From Lentzea albidocapillata (GTDB lineage: Bacteria; Actinomycetota; Actinomycetes; Mycobacteriales; Pseudonocardiaceae), in contig NZ_JOEA01000007.1 in NCBI RefSeq assembly GCF_000719115.1, positions 186,001-250,000 on the forward strand: a stretch of DNA of 64,000 nucleotides, written 5' to 3'. Positions 50,728 through 60,941 of this stretch are shown in pieces. The position numbers and the translations under genes were made by a program. Below the pieces are notes generated by a model. The model was not told the DNA's origin and did not search any database. It was given only the letters and a program-made list of their open reading frames with translations. How positions within the stretch are numbered: the stretch's first letter is position 1; every line of letters starts with the position of its first letter.

Positions 50728-51413
50728 GAGGACACCTTCTTCACGGGTACCTCCAGCGCGTACCCCACCCCGTGCACGGTCCGGATCAGGTCGGCCCCGA
50801 GCTTGCGCCGCAGCGCCTTCACGTGGCTGTCGACCGTCCGCGACGAAGCCCCCTCGTGCCACCCGCACGCCTCCGCCAGCAACCGTTCCCTGGCCTGCAC
50901 GGCGGACGGCCGTTCGGCCAGGAACACCAGCAGGTCGTACTCGGTGGGCGTCAGATGGGCCTCGACCCCGGACCGCGACACCCGCCGCGAAGCCAGGTCG
51001 ATCAGCAGATCACCCAGCTCCATCGACTGCGTCGACGTCGCCCGCGACACCCGGCGCAGCAGCACGTGCACCCGTGCCGCCAGCTCGCGCATCGAGAACG
51101 GCTTCGTCAGGTAGTCGTCCGCCCCCACGGCGAGCCCGACCAGCAGATCGGTCTCGTCCCCCCGCGCGGTCAGCATCAGCACCGGCACCGACCGCGACGC
51201 CTGGATCCGCCGGCACACCTCGAGTCCGTCGAACCCCGGCAGCATCACGTCGAGAACGACCAGGTCAGGGAGGAACGCGGCCGCCTGGGCGACCCCGGAG
51301 GGCCCGTCATGAGCCACCGACACCAGGAACCCCTCGGCCCGCAGCCGCACGGCCACGGACTCGGCGATCGTGATGTCGTCCTCCACGACGAGCACCCTGC
51401 GCTGACCTGTCAT
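50724..51413 (-). CDS. OmpR/PhoB-family response regulator
   Basis: From ATG 51413, 229 residues. Receiver domain with VLVVEDDITIAESVA, phospho-acceptor Asp55 (LVVLDVMLPGFDG) and Lys in DDYLTKPFSMREL; C-terminal winged helix with LTPTEYDLLVFLAERPSAV, SSRTVDSHVKALRRKLG and GVGYALEV. It heads a five-gene minus-strand run (regulator, kinase, DUF4153-like, Pls/PosA, M1 peptidase). The open frame that extends upstream through 52670 is a shadow of RecD2. Confidence 0.93.
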   Translation of the reverse strand: MTGQRRVLVVEDDITIAESVAVRLRAEGFLVSVAHDGPSGVAQAAAFLPDLVVLDVMLPGFDGLEVCRRIQASRSVPVLMLTARGDETDLLVGLAVGADDYLTKPFSMRELAARVHVLLRRVSRATSTQSMELGDLLIDLASRRVSRSGVEAHLTPTEYDLLVFLAERPSAVQARERLLAEACGWHEGASSRTVDSHVKALRRKLGADLIRTVHGVGYALEVPVKKVSS

Positions 51414-51497
51414 GACGGCGACTTTATGGGTATGTCGTGGAGGACGCCGGAACAAGTTGTGAAGATCGTGTGCAGACCCGCGCTGTAGGTTCGCACC

Positions 51498-53663
51498 ATG
51501 AACGTCCTCGAAGCGGTCCTGGAGAGGATCACGTACGCCAACGAGGACAACGGCTACACCGTCGCCAAGGTCGACACCGGCCGCGGTGACCTGGTCACGG
51601 TCGTCGGCGCGCTGCTCGGCGCGCAACCCGGCGAGTCGATCCGCATGCGCGGTACCTGGGGTTCGCACCCGCAGTACGGCAAGCAGTTCCACGTCGACGA
51701 CTACACGACGATCCTGCCCGCGACGATCCAGGGCATCCGCCGCTACCTCGGCTCCGGCCTGATCAAGGGCATCGGCCCGGTGCTGGCGGACAAGATCGTC
51801 ACCCACTTCGGCGTGGACGCCCTGGACGTCATCGAGCACTCTCCGGAACGCCTGATCGAGGTCCCGAAGCTCGGCCCCAAGCGCACCAAGCTCATCGCGG
51901 ACGCCTGGGAGGAGCAGAAGGCCATCAAGGAGGTCATGGTCTTCCTGCAGGGCGTCGGCGTATCCACGAGCCTCGCCGTCCGCGTCTACAAGCAGTACGG
52001 GGACAAGGCCATCGAGGTCGTCCGGGAGGAGCCGTACCGGCTGGCAGGCGACGTCTGGGGGATCGGCTTCAAGACCGCCGACGTGATCGCGAAGGCCGTC
52101 GGCATCCCGCACGACAGCCCGCAACGCGTCAAGGCAGGCCTGCAGTTCACGCTCTCGGAGGCCACCACCGACGGCAACTGCTACCTGCCGGAGCAGGCCC
52201 TCATCGCGGACGCCATCAAGATCCTCCAGGTCGACACCGGCCTGGTCATCGACTGCCTGGCGGAGCTCGTCGAGGAAGAAGGCGTGGTCCGCGAGGAGCT
52301 CCCGGACGACGAGATCGCCGTCTACCTGGTCCCGTTCCATCGCGCCGAGATCTCGATGGCGGCGCAGCTCAAACGCCTGCTGCACGCGGACACCGACCGG
52401 ATGCCGAGCTTCGCCACCGTCGACTGGGACAAGGCACTCGCCTGGCTCGGCAGCGACCTCGAGGAACACCAGGCGGCAGCGGTCAAGCTGGCTCTGACGC
52501 GGAAGGTCGCCGTGCTGACCGGCGGCCCCGGCTGCGGCAAGAGCTTCACGGTCCGCTCGATCGTCCGCCTGGCCCAGGCGAAAGGCGCCAAGATCGTCCT
52601 GGCCGCTCCCACCGGACGCGCCGCGAAACGCCTCGCCGAGCTGACCGGCCACGAGGCCCGGACCGTCCACCGCCTGCTAGAACTCAGGCCCGGCGGCGAC
52701 GCGGCGTACGACCGCGACCACCCACTCGACGCCGACCTGGTGGTCGTCGACGAGGCCTCGATGCTGGACCTGTTGCTGGCCAACAAACTCGTGAAGGCCG
52801 TCCCGCCCGGAGCGCACCTCCTCCTGGTCGGCGACGTCGACCAGCTGCCGTCCGTCGGCGCGGGTGAGGTGCTCAGGGACGTGCTGGCACAGGGCAGCCC
52901 GATCCCGAACGTCCGCCTGACGCACATCTTCCGCCAGGCCCAGGAGTCCGGCGTGGTCACGAACGCCCACCGCATCAACAGCGGCGACTACCCGATCATC
53001 CAGGGACTCCCGGACTTCTTCCTCTTCAGCGCCGACGAGGCCGAGGACGCGGCCACGCTGACCGTCGACGTCGTCGCGAACCGCATCCCGCGCAAGTTCC
53101 GCCTCGACCCGCGCAAGGACATCCAGGTCCTGGCCCCGATGCACCGCGGCCCGGCCGGTGCGGGCGCGCTCAACACAGTGCTCCAGGAAGCCCTCACGCC
53201 CTCCCGCGACAACCTGCCGGAGAAGCGCTTCGGCGGCAGGGTGTTCAAGCTCGGCGACAAGGTCACCCAGATCCGCAACAACTACGACAAAGGCAAGAAC
53301 GGCGTCTTCAACGGCACCCTGGGCGTCGTCATCGCGCTCGACACCGTCGAGCAGAAGCTGACCATCCGCACCGACGAGGACGAGGAGGTCGACTACGAGT
53401 TCTCCGAGCTGGACGAGCTCAGCCACGCCTACGCCATGACCATCCACCGCTCACAGGGCAGCGAATACCCGTGCGTGGTCATCCCGATCACGACCAGCGC
53501 GTGGATGATGCTGCAACGGAACCTGCTCTACACCGCCGTCACGCGCGCGAAGAAGCTCGTGGTGCTCGTGGGCAGCAAGAGAGCCATCGGCCAGGCCGTG
53601 CGCACCGTCGGCGCGGGCCGCCGCCACACGGCACTGGCCCACCGCCTCAGCACCGAACGGTAG
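51498..53663 (+). CDS. recD2: RecD2-type SF1B DNA helicase
   Basis: The 721-residue product has an N-terminal OB-like and helix-hairpin-helix region (IRRYLGSGLIKGIGPVLADK) typical of RecD2/YrrC, Walker A GGPGCGKSFT, Walker B VVVDEASMLD, GDVDQLPSVGAGEV, and motif VI TIHRSQGSEYPCVV and YTAVTRAKKLVVL. RecD2 acts outside RecBCD as a 5'-3' helicase in replication-fork and recombination repair. It stands alone, divergent from the two-component pair with 84 bp between the starts. Confidence 0.93.
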   Translation: MNVLEAVLERITYANEDNGYTVAKVDTGRGDLVTVVGALLGAQPGESIRMRGTWGSHPQYGKQFHVDDYTTILPATIQGIRRYLGSGLIKGIGPVLADKIVTHFGVDALDVIEHSPERLIEVPKLGPKRTKLIADAWEEQKAIKEVMVFLQGVGVSTSLAVRVYKQYGDKAIEVVREEPYRLAGDVWGIGFKTADVIAKAVGIPHDSPQRVKAGLQFTLSEATTDGNCYLPEQALIADAIKILQVDTGLVIDCLAELVEEEGVVREELPDDEIAVYLVPFHRAEISMAAQLKRLLHADTDRMPSFATVDWDKALAWLGSDLEEHQAAAVKLALTRKVAVLTGGPGCGKSFTVRSIVRLAQAKGAKIVLAAPTGRAAKRLAELTGHEARTVHRLLELRPGGDAAYDRDHPLDADLVVVDEASMLDLLLANKLVKAVPPGAHLLLVGDVDQLPSVGAGEVLRDVLAQGSPIPNVRLTHIFRQAQESGVVTNAHRINSGDYPIIQGLPDFFLFSADEAEDAATLTVDVVANRIPRKFRLDPRKDIQVLAPMHRGPAGAGALNTVLQEALTPSRDNLPEKRFGGRVFKLGDKVTQIRNNYDKGKNGVFNGTLGVVIALDTVEQKLTIRTDEDEEVDYEFSELDELSHAYAMTIHRSQGSEYPCVVIPITTSAWMMLQRNLLYTAVTRAKKLVVLVGSKRAIGQAVRTVGAGRRHTALAHRLSTER

Positions 53664-53722
53664 TCATCCGGTCGGTCGAACGGACTGGCGGTACTCGGCC
53701 GAACAGTCGATCATCGTTGATC

Positions 53723-55000
53723 ATGCGGACCGCCGTCGCCCTGCTCGCCTGTCTGGCCCTCCTGTTCAGTCCCGCCCCGGCTCCAGCGGAGGGTCCACAA
53801 GCGACATACGTGCTGCGTGTGCCCGCACCGCTGGGTGACTCCGCGCAACGGTTGCTGGGCCTCGGTTACGACGTGCTGGAGCAGCGCGACGGCGACGACC
53901 TGTTCGTCGTCGGCGACCCGCAGACCTCACAGGAGCTCCGCGCCGACGGCTTCCCGTCCACTGTCGAGACGGCGATGCCCCCGGCTCAATGGGCACCACG
54001 TTCACTCGGAGACACGACGTACTACGGCGGCTACCGGACCATCACCGCGCAGCTCGCCCACCTAGACGAGGTCGCCCGGGCACACCCCGGGCTCGCGACC
54101 GTCGTCGACTACGGCGACTCCTGGCGCAAGACCCAGGGCAGCGGCGGACACGACCTGAAAGCCATCTGCATCACCCGGAAGAGCCCAGGTGACTGCGCGT
54201 TGACGCCCACCGCGCCGAAACCGCGCCTGTTCGTGATGGGTCAGCTGCACGCCCGCGAGATCACCACCGGCGACATGGCGTGGCGGTTCATCGACGACCT
54301 GGTCGGCTCGAACCTCACCACGATGCTCGGTGACCTGGAGGTCTGGGTCGTCCCGATCGCCAACCCGGACGGCGTCGAGATCGTCGAGTCCGGCGGCGAC
54401 TCGCCCGTGCTGCAGCGCAAGAACGCCAACGGCACGTGCACCTCCGGCCCGCGCGGCGTCGACCTCAACCGCAACGCGGGCTCGCACTGGGGCGAGGTCG
54501 GCTCGTCCACGAACAAGTGCAGCGAGACCTACCGCGGCTCGCGCGCCGACTCGGAGGTGGAGGTGCAGGCGCTGGAGTCGTTGTGGCGCAAGCTCTACCG
54601 CGACACCCGCGCGCCGGGCGACACCGCGGCGGCCTCCGCCGACACGACCGGCGCCGTGATCTCCATGCACAGCTACGGCGACTACGTGCTCTTCCCGTGG
54701 GGCTGGAGCACGCAGAAGACAGGCAACGACGCCGCCCTGCGCCGGATCGCGAACGACATGGCCGCGCTGTCCGGCTTCACGGCCGGCCAGCCGGGCGAGG
54801 TGCTCTACAACGCGTCCGGAGCCACCGACGACTGGGTGTACGACGACCTGGGCGTGCCGAGCTTCGTCTGGGAGATCGGCGCCGGCTCCGGCAGGTGCGG
54901 CGGCTTCCTGCCGCCGTTCTCCTGCCAGAAGGACGTGCATTGGCCGAAAGTGCGTCCCATGCTCGTTTCGGCCATGAATGCGGCGAAACAGCCGTACTGA
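53723..55000 (+). CDS. Secreted M14 zinc carboxypeptidase
   Basis: From ATG 53723, 425 residues: signal peptide (RTAVALLACLALLFSPAPAP), propeptide, then the M14 domain with zinc ligands HARE (His176, Glu179), RGVDLNRNAGSHWG, the third zinc His in ISMHSYGDYVLFPWG, and the catalytic Glu in SFVWEIGAG. It resembles Streptomyces griseus/thermophilic T-type carboxypeptidases, which remove C-terminal hydrophobic or basic residues outside the cell. It fits with the other extracellular hydrolases nearby. The upstream frame is a shadow of RecD2. Confidence 0.9.
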   Translation: MRTAVALLACLALLFSPAPAPAEGPQATYVLRVPAPLGDSAQRLLGLGYDVLEQRDGDDLFVVGDPQTSQELRADGFPSTVETAMPPAQWAPRSLGDTTYYGGYRTITAQLAHLDEVARAHPGLATVVDYGDSWRKTQGSGGHDLKAICITRKSPGDCALTPTAPKPRLFVMGQLHAREITTGDMAWRFIDDLVGSNLTTMLGDLEVWVVPIANPDGVEIVESGGDSPVLQRKNANGTCTSGPRGVDLNRNAGSHWGEVGSSTNKCSETYRGSRADSEVEVQALESLWRKLYRDTRAPGDTAAASADTTGAVISMHSYGDYVLFPWGWSTQKTGNDAALRRIANDMAALSGFTAGQPGEVLYNASGATDDWVYDDLGVPSFVWEIGAGSGRCGGFLPPFSCQKDVHWPKVRPMLVSAMNAAKQPY

Positions 55001-55140
55001 AGCAGTGTGGAGGCATGGGGACACGCTCTTCTGCTGAACGGAGCAAGGGTCTTTCGCCGACGTTCTCAGCAAAACCCCTAGGGCCTTCGTACGACTGAAG
55101 GTGGATGCGCGCCGGTGCCCTGCCCCGACAAGGTGTGCGC

Positions 55141-56232
55141 ATGGGGATTCGATTGGTAGCCACAGTCACCGCGACGAGCCTGCTGGCTCTGACCACGGTG
55201 GGCGTCGCGTCGGCGGACACGTCGAGCGTCGACCGCCAGGTCGTCCAGCAGGCTCTGGACCAGATCACGCAGAGCGGGGCGGCGCTCGGCGTGCAGGCCA
55301 GGATCACGGACGGGCGGCAGCGCTTCACCGCCGGTTCCGGCAAGGCCGACCTGAACAGTGCCAGGCCGGTGCCGGAGAACGGCCGGTTCCGCGTCGGCAG
55401 CATCACCAAGACGTTCGTGTCGACGGTGACGTTGCAGCTCGCCGGCGAGGGGAAGGTCGACCTGGACGCACCGGTCGTCCGCTACCTGCCCGGCCTGGTC
55501 GACAGCCGCATCACCGTCCGCCAGATCCTGCAGCACACGAGCGGACTCTTCAACTACACCAGCACGTTGCCGCTCAGCCCGGACGAGTTCGAGCAGATCC
55601 GCTACAAGAACTGGTCGCCGCAGGAGCTCCTCGCACTCTCGACCTCGAAGCCGCTCGACTTCGAGCCCGGCACGCAGTGGAGCTACTCCAACACCAATTA
55701 CGTCGTCGCCGGCCTGCTGGTCGAGAAGATCACCGGCAAGCCGTACGAGAAGGCCGTCGAGCAGCGGATCCTGAAGCCGTTGCGCCTCAACGACACCGAG
55801 GTGCCGGGCGGCAAGGTCGGCATCAGCGGCCCGCACGCCCGCGCCTACTGGACCGTGGCGGGCAAGCCGGCCGAGATCACCCGCATGAACCCGTCGGTCG
55901 CCTGGGCCGCCGGCGAGATGATCTCCACGACGCGTGACCTCGACACCTTTATCACCGCCCTGTCGAGCGGCAAGCTGCTCAAGCCCGCGCAACAGCAGGA
56001 GATCAGCAAGACCACGGCCGTGAGCCCGCAGTACGGTCTCGGCCTGCAGGTGGAGACCCTGCCGTGCGGCACCAAGGTGTGGGGCCACGGCGGCGGCATC
56101 CCCGGCTACTCGTCGCAGCTGCTGACCACGCCGGACAGCAAGAAGCGCTTCGAGATGAACGCCACCAGCGGGCCCACCGACGGCGACCCCGGTGAAGCCT
56201 TCAACAAGCTCCTGACCGAGGTCTTCTGCTGA
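55141..56232 (+). CDS. Secreted serine beta-lactamase-fold hydrolase (D-Ala-D-Ala carboxypeptidase-like), copy 1
   Basis: ATG 55141 gives 363 residues with a signal peptide (RLVATVTATSLLALTTVGVA). The class C/PBP-like active site is SITK (Ser87, Lys90), YSN in WSYSNTNYVV, and HGGG in VWGHGGGIPGY. The closest described type is Streptomyces R61 DD-peptidase and alkaline D-peptidase. It is followed after two bases by a close paralogue. The substrate may be a peptidoglycan peptide or a D-amino acid ester. Confidence 0.87.
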   Translation: MGIRLVATVTATSLLALTTVGVASADTSSVDRQVVQQALDQITQSGAALGVQARITDGRQRFTAGSGKADLNSARPVPENGRFRVGSITKTFVSTVTLQLAGEGKVDLDAPVVRYLPGLVDSRITVRQILQHTSGLFNYTSTLPLSPDEFEQIRYKNWSPQELLALSTSKPLDFEPGTQWSYSNTNYVVAGLLVEKITGKPYEKAVEQRILKPLRLNDTEVPGGKVGISGPHARAYWTVAGKPAEITRMNPSVAWAAGEMISTTRDLDTFITALSSGKLLKPAQQQEISKTTAVSPQYGLGLQVETLPCGTKVWGHGGGIPGYSSQLLTTPDSKKRFEMNATSGPTDGDPGEAFNKLLTEVFC

Positions 56233-56234
56233 TC

Positions 56235-57299
56235 ATGAGACTGGTAGCCGCACTCACCGCGGCCACCCTGCTCGCCACGGCCGGTGTCGCCTCCGCGGCA
56301 CCGGCCCGGCAGGGTGCCGTGCAGGAGATCATGGACCAGCTGACGAAGTCCGGTGGCGCACTGGGCATCCAGGCGCGGATCAACGGCCGTGACACCGTCC
56401 GCTCCGGCATCGCCGAGCTGGGCTCTCGCAAACCCGTGCCGAACAACGGAACCTTCCGCATCGGCAGCGTCACCAAGCCGTTCGTCTCGACCGTGGTCCT
56501 GCAGCTCGCGGGGGAGGGGAAGCTCGGCCTGGACGCGCCGGTGTCGCGCCACCTGCCCGGCCTGGTCGACAACCGCATCACCGTCCGGCAGTTGTTGCAG
56601 CACACCAGCGGCCTCCACAACTACACGGACTCGATGCCGCTCGACCCGGCCGGGTTCCCGTCGATCCGCTTCAGGACCTGGACGCCGCAGGAGCTGCTCG
56701 CGTTCTCCACGGGCAAGCCGCTCGACTTCGAGCCCGGCACGCGATGGAGCTACTCCAACACGAACTACGTCGTGGCGGGCCTGCTGGTCGAGAAGGTCAC
56801 CGGCAGGCCGTTCCAGCATGAGGTCGAGCAGCGGATCCTCAAGCCGTTGCGACTCAAGGACACTGTGCTGCCGAGGAACTCGGTGGAGGTGCCCGGACCG
56901 CACGCGCACGGCTACTACCCCGATGCCTCCGGCAAGCCCGTGGACGTCACGCGGCTCAACCCGTCGTGGGGCTGGGCGGCGGGGGAGATGATCTCGACGA
57001 CCCGCGACCTGGACACGTTCCTGACGGCCCTGCTGGCCGGAAAGCTGCTCGAACCCGTGCAGCAGAAGGAGCTGACGAAGACGTCGGCGGTGAGCCCTGA
57101 CTACGGCCTGGGCGTCGCGGTCGCGTCGTTGCCCTGCGGTACGAAGATCTACGGCCACGACGGCCAGATCCACGGCTACGGGACGATGATGGTCGGCTCG
57201 CCGAACGGCAAGCGCCTCGAACTGTCCATCACCGAGGCCGCCGACGGCGGTACCCCTGGCGACGGCTACCGCAGGCTGCTGGACCAGGTGTTCTGCTGA
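56235..57299 (+). CDS. Secreted serine beta-lactamase-fold hydrolase, copy 2 (tandem paralogue)
   Basis: A 354-residue paralogue of the preceding gene, with signal peptide and active-site motifs SVTK (Ser78, Lys81), WSYSNTNYVVAGLLVEK and a changed third motif GHDGQIHGYG. Long stretches match copy 1 (LDFEPGT, RQLLQHTSGL, MISTTRDLDTFLTALL). The third-motif change (HGGG to HDGQ) may alter specificity. The two genes are separated by two bases and probably co-transcribed. Confidence 0.87.
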   Translation: MRLVAALTAATLLATAGVASAAPARQGAVQEIMDQLTKSGGALGIQARINGRDTVRSGIAELGSRKPVPNNGTFRIGSVTKPFVSTVVLQLAGEGKLGLDAPVSRHLPGLVDNRITVRQLLQHTSGLHNYTDSMPLDPAGFPSIRFRTWTPQELLAFSTGKPLDFEPGTRWSYSNTNYVVAGLLVEKVTGRPFQHEVEQRILKPLRLKDTVLPRNSVEVPGPHAHGYYPDASGKPVDVTRLNPSWGWAAGEMISTTRDLDTFLTALLAGKLLEPVQQKELTKTSAVSPDYGLGVAVASLPCGTKIYGHDGQIHGYGTMMVGSPNGKRLELSITEAADGGTPGDGYRRLLDQVFC

Positions 57300-57317
57300 C
57301 TTTCCGGCAAAACAAAA

Positions 57318-57343
57318 GGGGAGCTGGGTTGACCCAGCTCCCC
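57318..57343 (-). terminator. Intrinsic terminator of the chitinase gene
   Basis: GGGGAGCTGGG (57318-57328) pairs with CCCAGCTCCCC (57333-57343) around TTGA. On the minus strand the stem is followed by TTTTGTTTTG, a good U-tract, so it ends chitinase transcription; the same stem lies 18 bp after the hydrolase stop on the plus strand. Confidence 0.85.
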
Positions 57344-57361
57344 TCCCGGCGTTGAGAAGGA

Positions 57362-58972
<1,611 letters not shown>

Positions 58973-59005
58973 CGGTCTCCTCAGTCGCAGGGGGTACCGG
59001 AACGA

Positions 59006-59021
59006 TGTGGTTTAGACCACT
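59006..59021. promoter_or_regulatory. DasR-like dre box 1 upstream of the chitinase
   Basis: TGTGGTTTAGACCACT matches the dre consensus ACTGGTCTAGACCACT at 13 of 16 positions and lies 34 bp before the chitinase start. DasR is the GntR-family repressor of chitin/GlcNAc use in actinomycetes. Confidence 0.75.
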
Positions 59022-59028
59022 CAATGGT

Positions 59029-59044
59029 CAAGGTCTAGACCTCT
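59029..59044. promoter_or_regulatory. DasR-like dre box 2 upstream of the chitinase
   Basis: CAAGGTCTAGACCTCT carries the full core GGTCTAGACC of the dre consensus (12 of 16 positions). Two boxes in tandem recall the paired repeats in Streptomyces chitinase promoters. A further partial copy, GGTCTAG, occurs at 59104-59110. Confidence 0.7.
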
Positions 59045-59111
59045 GCCGTCACTCGAATGGAGTAGTTCGAAAACGGTTTAGTAAGGTCCGGATGTCCTGT
59101 TTCGGTCTAGT

Positions 59112-59121
59112 TGGTTAACCA
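59112..59121. promoter_or_regulatory. 10-bp palindrome upstream of the XRE/DUF5753 gene
   Basis: TGGTTAACCA is a perfect palindrome about 90 bp before the start of the gene at 59208. It is short, so this is a weak operator candidate. Confidence 0.3.
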
Positions 59122-59207
59122 TTGGAGGGGTTCCGAGACGACAGCCCTTCGGGTCGAGTTTCGGCCGGTGACTGCACAAAGAGGACGGTCGGCCCTAACT
59201 TCGTTCC

Positions 59208-60041
59208 ATGCCAAAGCGTTTCTCCACGGCGCGCGGGCGCGAGTTCGGCGACGCGGTACGAGCCGCGCTGTCCGCCACGGGCATGACCGCGCGCGAGATC
59301 TGCGAGAAGATCGACTGGGACCCAGGGAAGTTGTCCGACCTCGTCAACGGCAAGGGCGGTTGCTCAGAGGTGGACCTGGCCGTTCTCCTCGGCTTCTGCC
59401 GCACACCGCCGGACGAACGTGAGCACCTGCTTACCATCTACCGCGAGACCGACATGAAGGATTGGTGGCAACACCACAACGGTGCTCCTCTGCCGGTTCG
59501 GATCAGAACCTTCCAGGAGCACCTGAGGACAGCCTCGACGTTCATCAGCTGGATGCCGCTGTTGATCCCTGGCCTGCTCCAGATCGCTGACTACGTCAGG
59601 GCACTCTGCCTCGCGTCTGCGACCTGTCCCCGAGATGAGGTCGAGCAGCGAGTGGCCGCGCGTATGGCCATGCAACAAGTCTTCCGGCAGGGGCTCAAGT
59701 GCAAGTTCTACATCCACGAACAGGCGCTGGTACTGCCGGTGGGCGGCCAGGACGCGATGCGCACACAGTTGCACCACCTGCTGATGATGCTGGTGCGGCC
59801 GTACATCGAGCTGCGGGTCGTTCCGGTTGACGCGGGTGCTCACGCTGGACTCTGCGGAAGCTTCGAGCTGATGAGGTTCGACCGGTTCGAGCCCATGGTC
59901 TTCCTGGAGGGCGAGAACTCCAACTTCATCATCGAGCGCAAGGACTCGGTCAAGGACTACGAGGAGATCCTCAAAGCACTCGATCGGATCGCTTTGAGTG
60001 CGGAAGAATCCCGAGAGAGGATCTCCAAGCTAGCGACCTGA
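59208..60041 (+). CDS. XRE-family regulator with DUF5753 (Scr1-like)
   Basis: The 277-residue product has an HTH in residues 12-60 (GMTAREICEKIDWDPGKLSD) and a DUF5753 domain after it (FISWMPLLIPGLLQIADYVR, FYIHEQALVLPVGG). Such proteins occur in dozens per actinomycete genome, normally paired with a small DUF397 protein, as here. They often control sporulation or secondary metabolism, and have been discussed as toxin-antitoxin-like pairs. The DUF397 gene follows after 11 bases. Confidence 0.9.
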   Translation: MPKRFSTARGREFGDAVRAALSATGMTAREICEKIDWDPGKLSDLVNGKGGCSEVDLAVLLGFCRTPPDEREHLLTIYRETDMKDWWQHHNGAPLPVRIRTFQEHLRTASTFISWMPLLIPGLLQIADYVRALCLASATCPRDEVEQRVAARMAMQQVFRQGLKCKFYIHEQALVLPVGGQDAMRTQLHHLLMMLVRPYIELRVVPVDAGAHAGLCGSFELMRFDRFEPMVFLEGENSNFIIERKDSVKDYEEILKALDRIALSAEESRERISKLAT

Positions 60042-60052
60042 GGAGGCGCCAC

Positions 60053-60232
60053 ATGTGGCGCAAGAGCAGCTACAGCGCCGGAGCCAGCAACTGTGTTGAG
60101 ATCGGCCGTGGCGTCGGGATCCGCGACACCAAGGCCCCCGCCACCCACCTCGCTGTCGCGCCCGGCTCGTGGTCCGCGTTCCTGCTCTCCGTGAAGGCCG
60201 GCGAGTTCGCACCATCGGGTCAAACCGGCTAG
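60053..60232 (+). CDS. DUF397 small protein
   Basis: ATG 60053, after AGGAGG, opens a 59-residue frame starting MWRKSSYSAGASNCVEIG and containing GVGIRDTK and WSAFLLSVKAGEF, all typical of DUF397. It is the usual partner of the DUF5753 regulator directly upstream. Function is not known; it is probably cytoplasmic. Confidence 0.9.
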   Translation: MWRKSSYSAGASNCVEIGRGVGIRDTKAPATHLAVAPGSWSAFLLSVKAGEFAPSGQTG

Positions 60233-60266
60233 TCCGCCGAGCGTCCCCGCGCGTCATGCCCCAACC

Positions 60267-60941
60267 ATGATCGACGTGACGCTTCTCGCGACCGTCTTCA
60301 ACCTCGACGACACCCTCGTGGACAGCGCGGCGACCTGGAACCAGGTCATCGGCGCTGTCGCTGCCCGCCACGACCGTTCCTGGACGCGCGCCGACTGGGC
60401 CGCGATCCAGGGCAGGACGAGCTGGGGTGCCTACCTCGCCGGCCGGTGCGACGGCCTCACGCCGGAACGCGCCGTGGCGGAGTGCGTGGACGGCATGGTC
60501 GACGCGATCGCGCGCGGGACGTTCGGGCTTCAGCCGGGCGCCGCGGAACTCGTCGGCCTCGCGGCGGAACTCGGTGCCGTCGGACTGGTGTCGGCGGCGC
60601 CGCGGCGGTACGTGCGGGCTGCCGCGTCGGCATCCGGGCTCCTGCGGCACGTGCAGGTGATCGTGAGCGGCGAGGAGGTCGCGAACGGCAAGCCTTCGCC
60701 GGACCCGTACCTGGTGGCCGCGCGCAAGCTGGGGCTGGAGCCCGCGCAGTGCCTCGCGGTCGAGGATTCCGGGCCGGGCATCCGTTCGGCGCACGCGGCC
60801 GGGATGACGGTCCTCGCCATTCCCGGCGCGACCACCGACTTCGAGGCGCTCGGGCTCGCCGCCGACCAGGCCGCCGACGCCAGGCTGGCGGCGAAGGTGA
60901 TGTGTCAGCTGTGGTTGGACGTCTACACGCTCAGCCGATAG
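60267..60941 (+). CDS. HAD-superfamily protein lacking the nucleophilic Asp
   Basis: The 224-residue product has the beta-phosphoglucomutase-like HAD plan: motif I region, a helical cap (about 18-85), motif II Ser in GLVSAAPRRY, motif III Lys in NGKPSPDPY and motif IV VEDSGPGI. Motif I reads VFNLDDTLVDS, so the nucleophile expected in DLDGT is Asn12; the acid/base Asp14 is kept. Unless Asn is processed, normal phosphotransfer should fail. The 3' end overlaps the convergent LuxR gene by 11 bp. Confidence 0.8.
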   Translation: MIDVTLLATVFNLDDTLVDSAATWNQVIGAVAARHDRSWTRADWAAIQGRTSWGAYLAGRCDGLTPERAVAECVDGMVDAIARGTFGLQPGAAELVGLAAELGAVGLVSAAPRRYVRAAASASGLLRHVQVIVSGEEVANGKPSPDPYLVAARKLGLEPAQCLAVEDSGPGIRSAHAAGMTVLAIPGATTDFEALGLAADQAADARLAAKVMCQLWLDVYTLSR

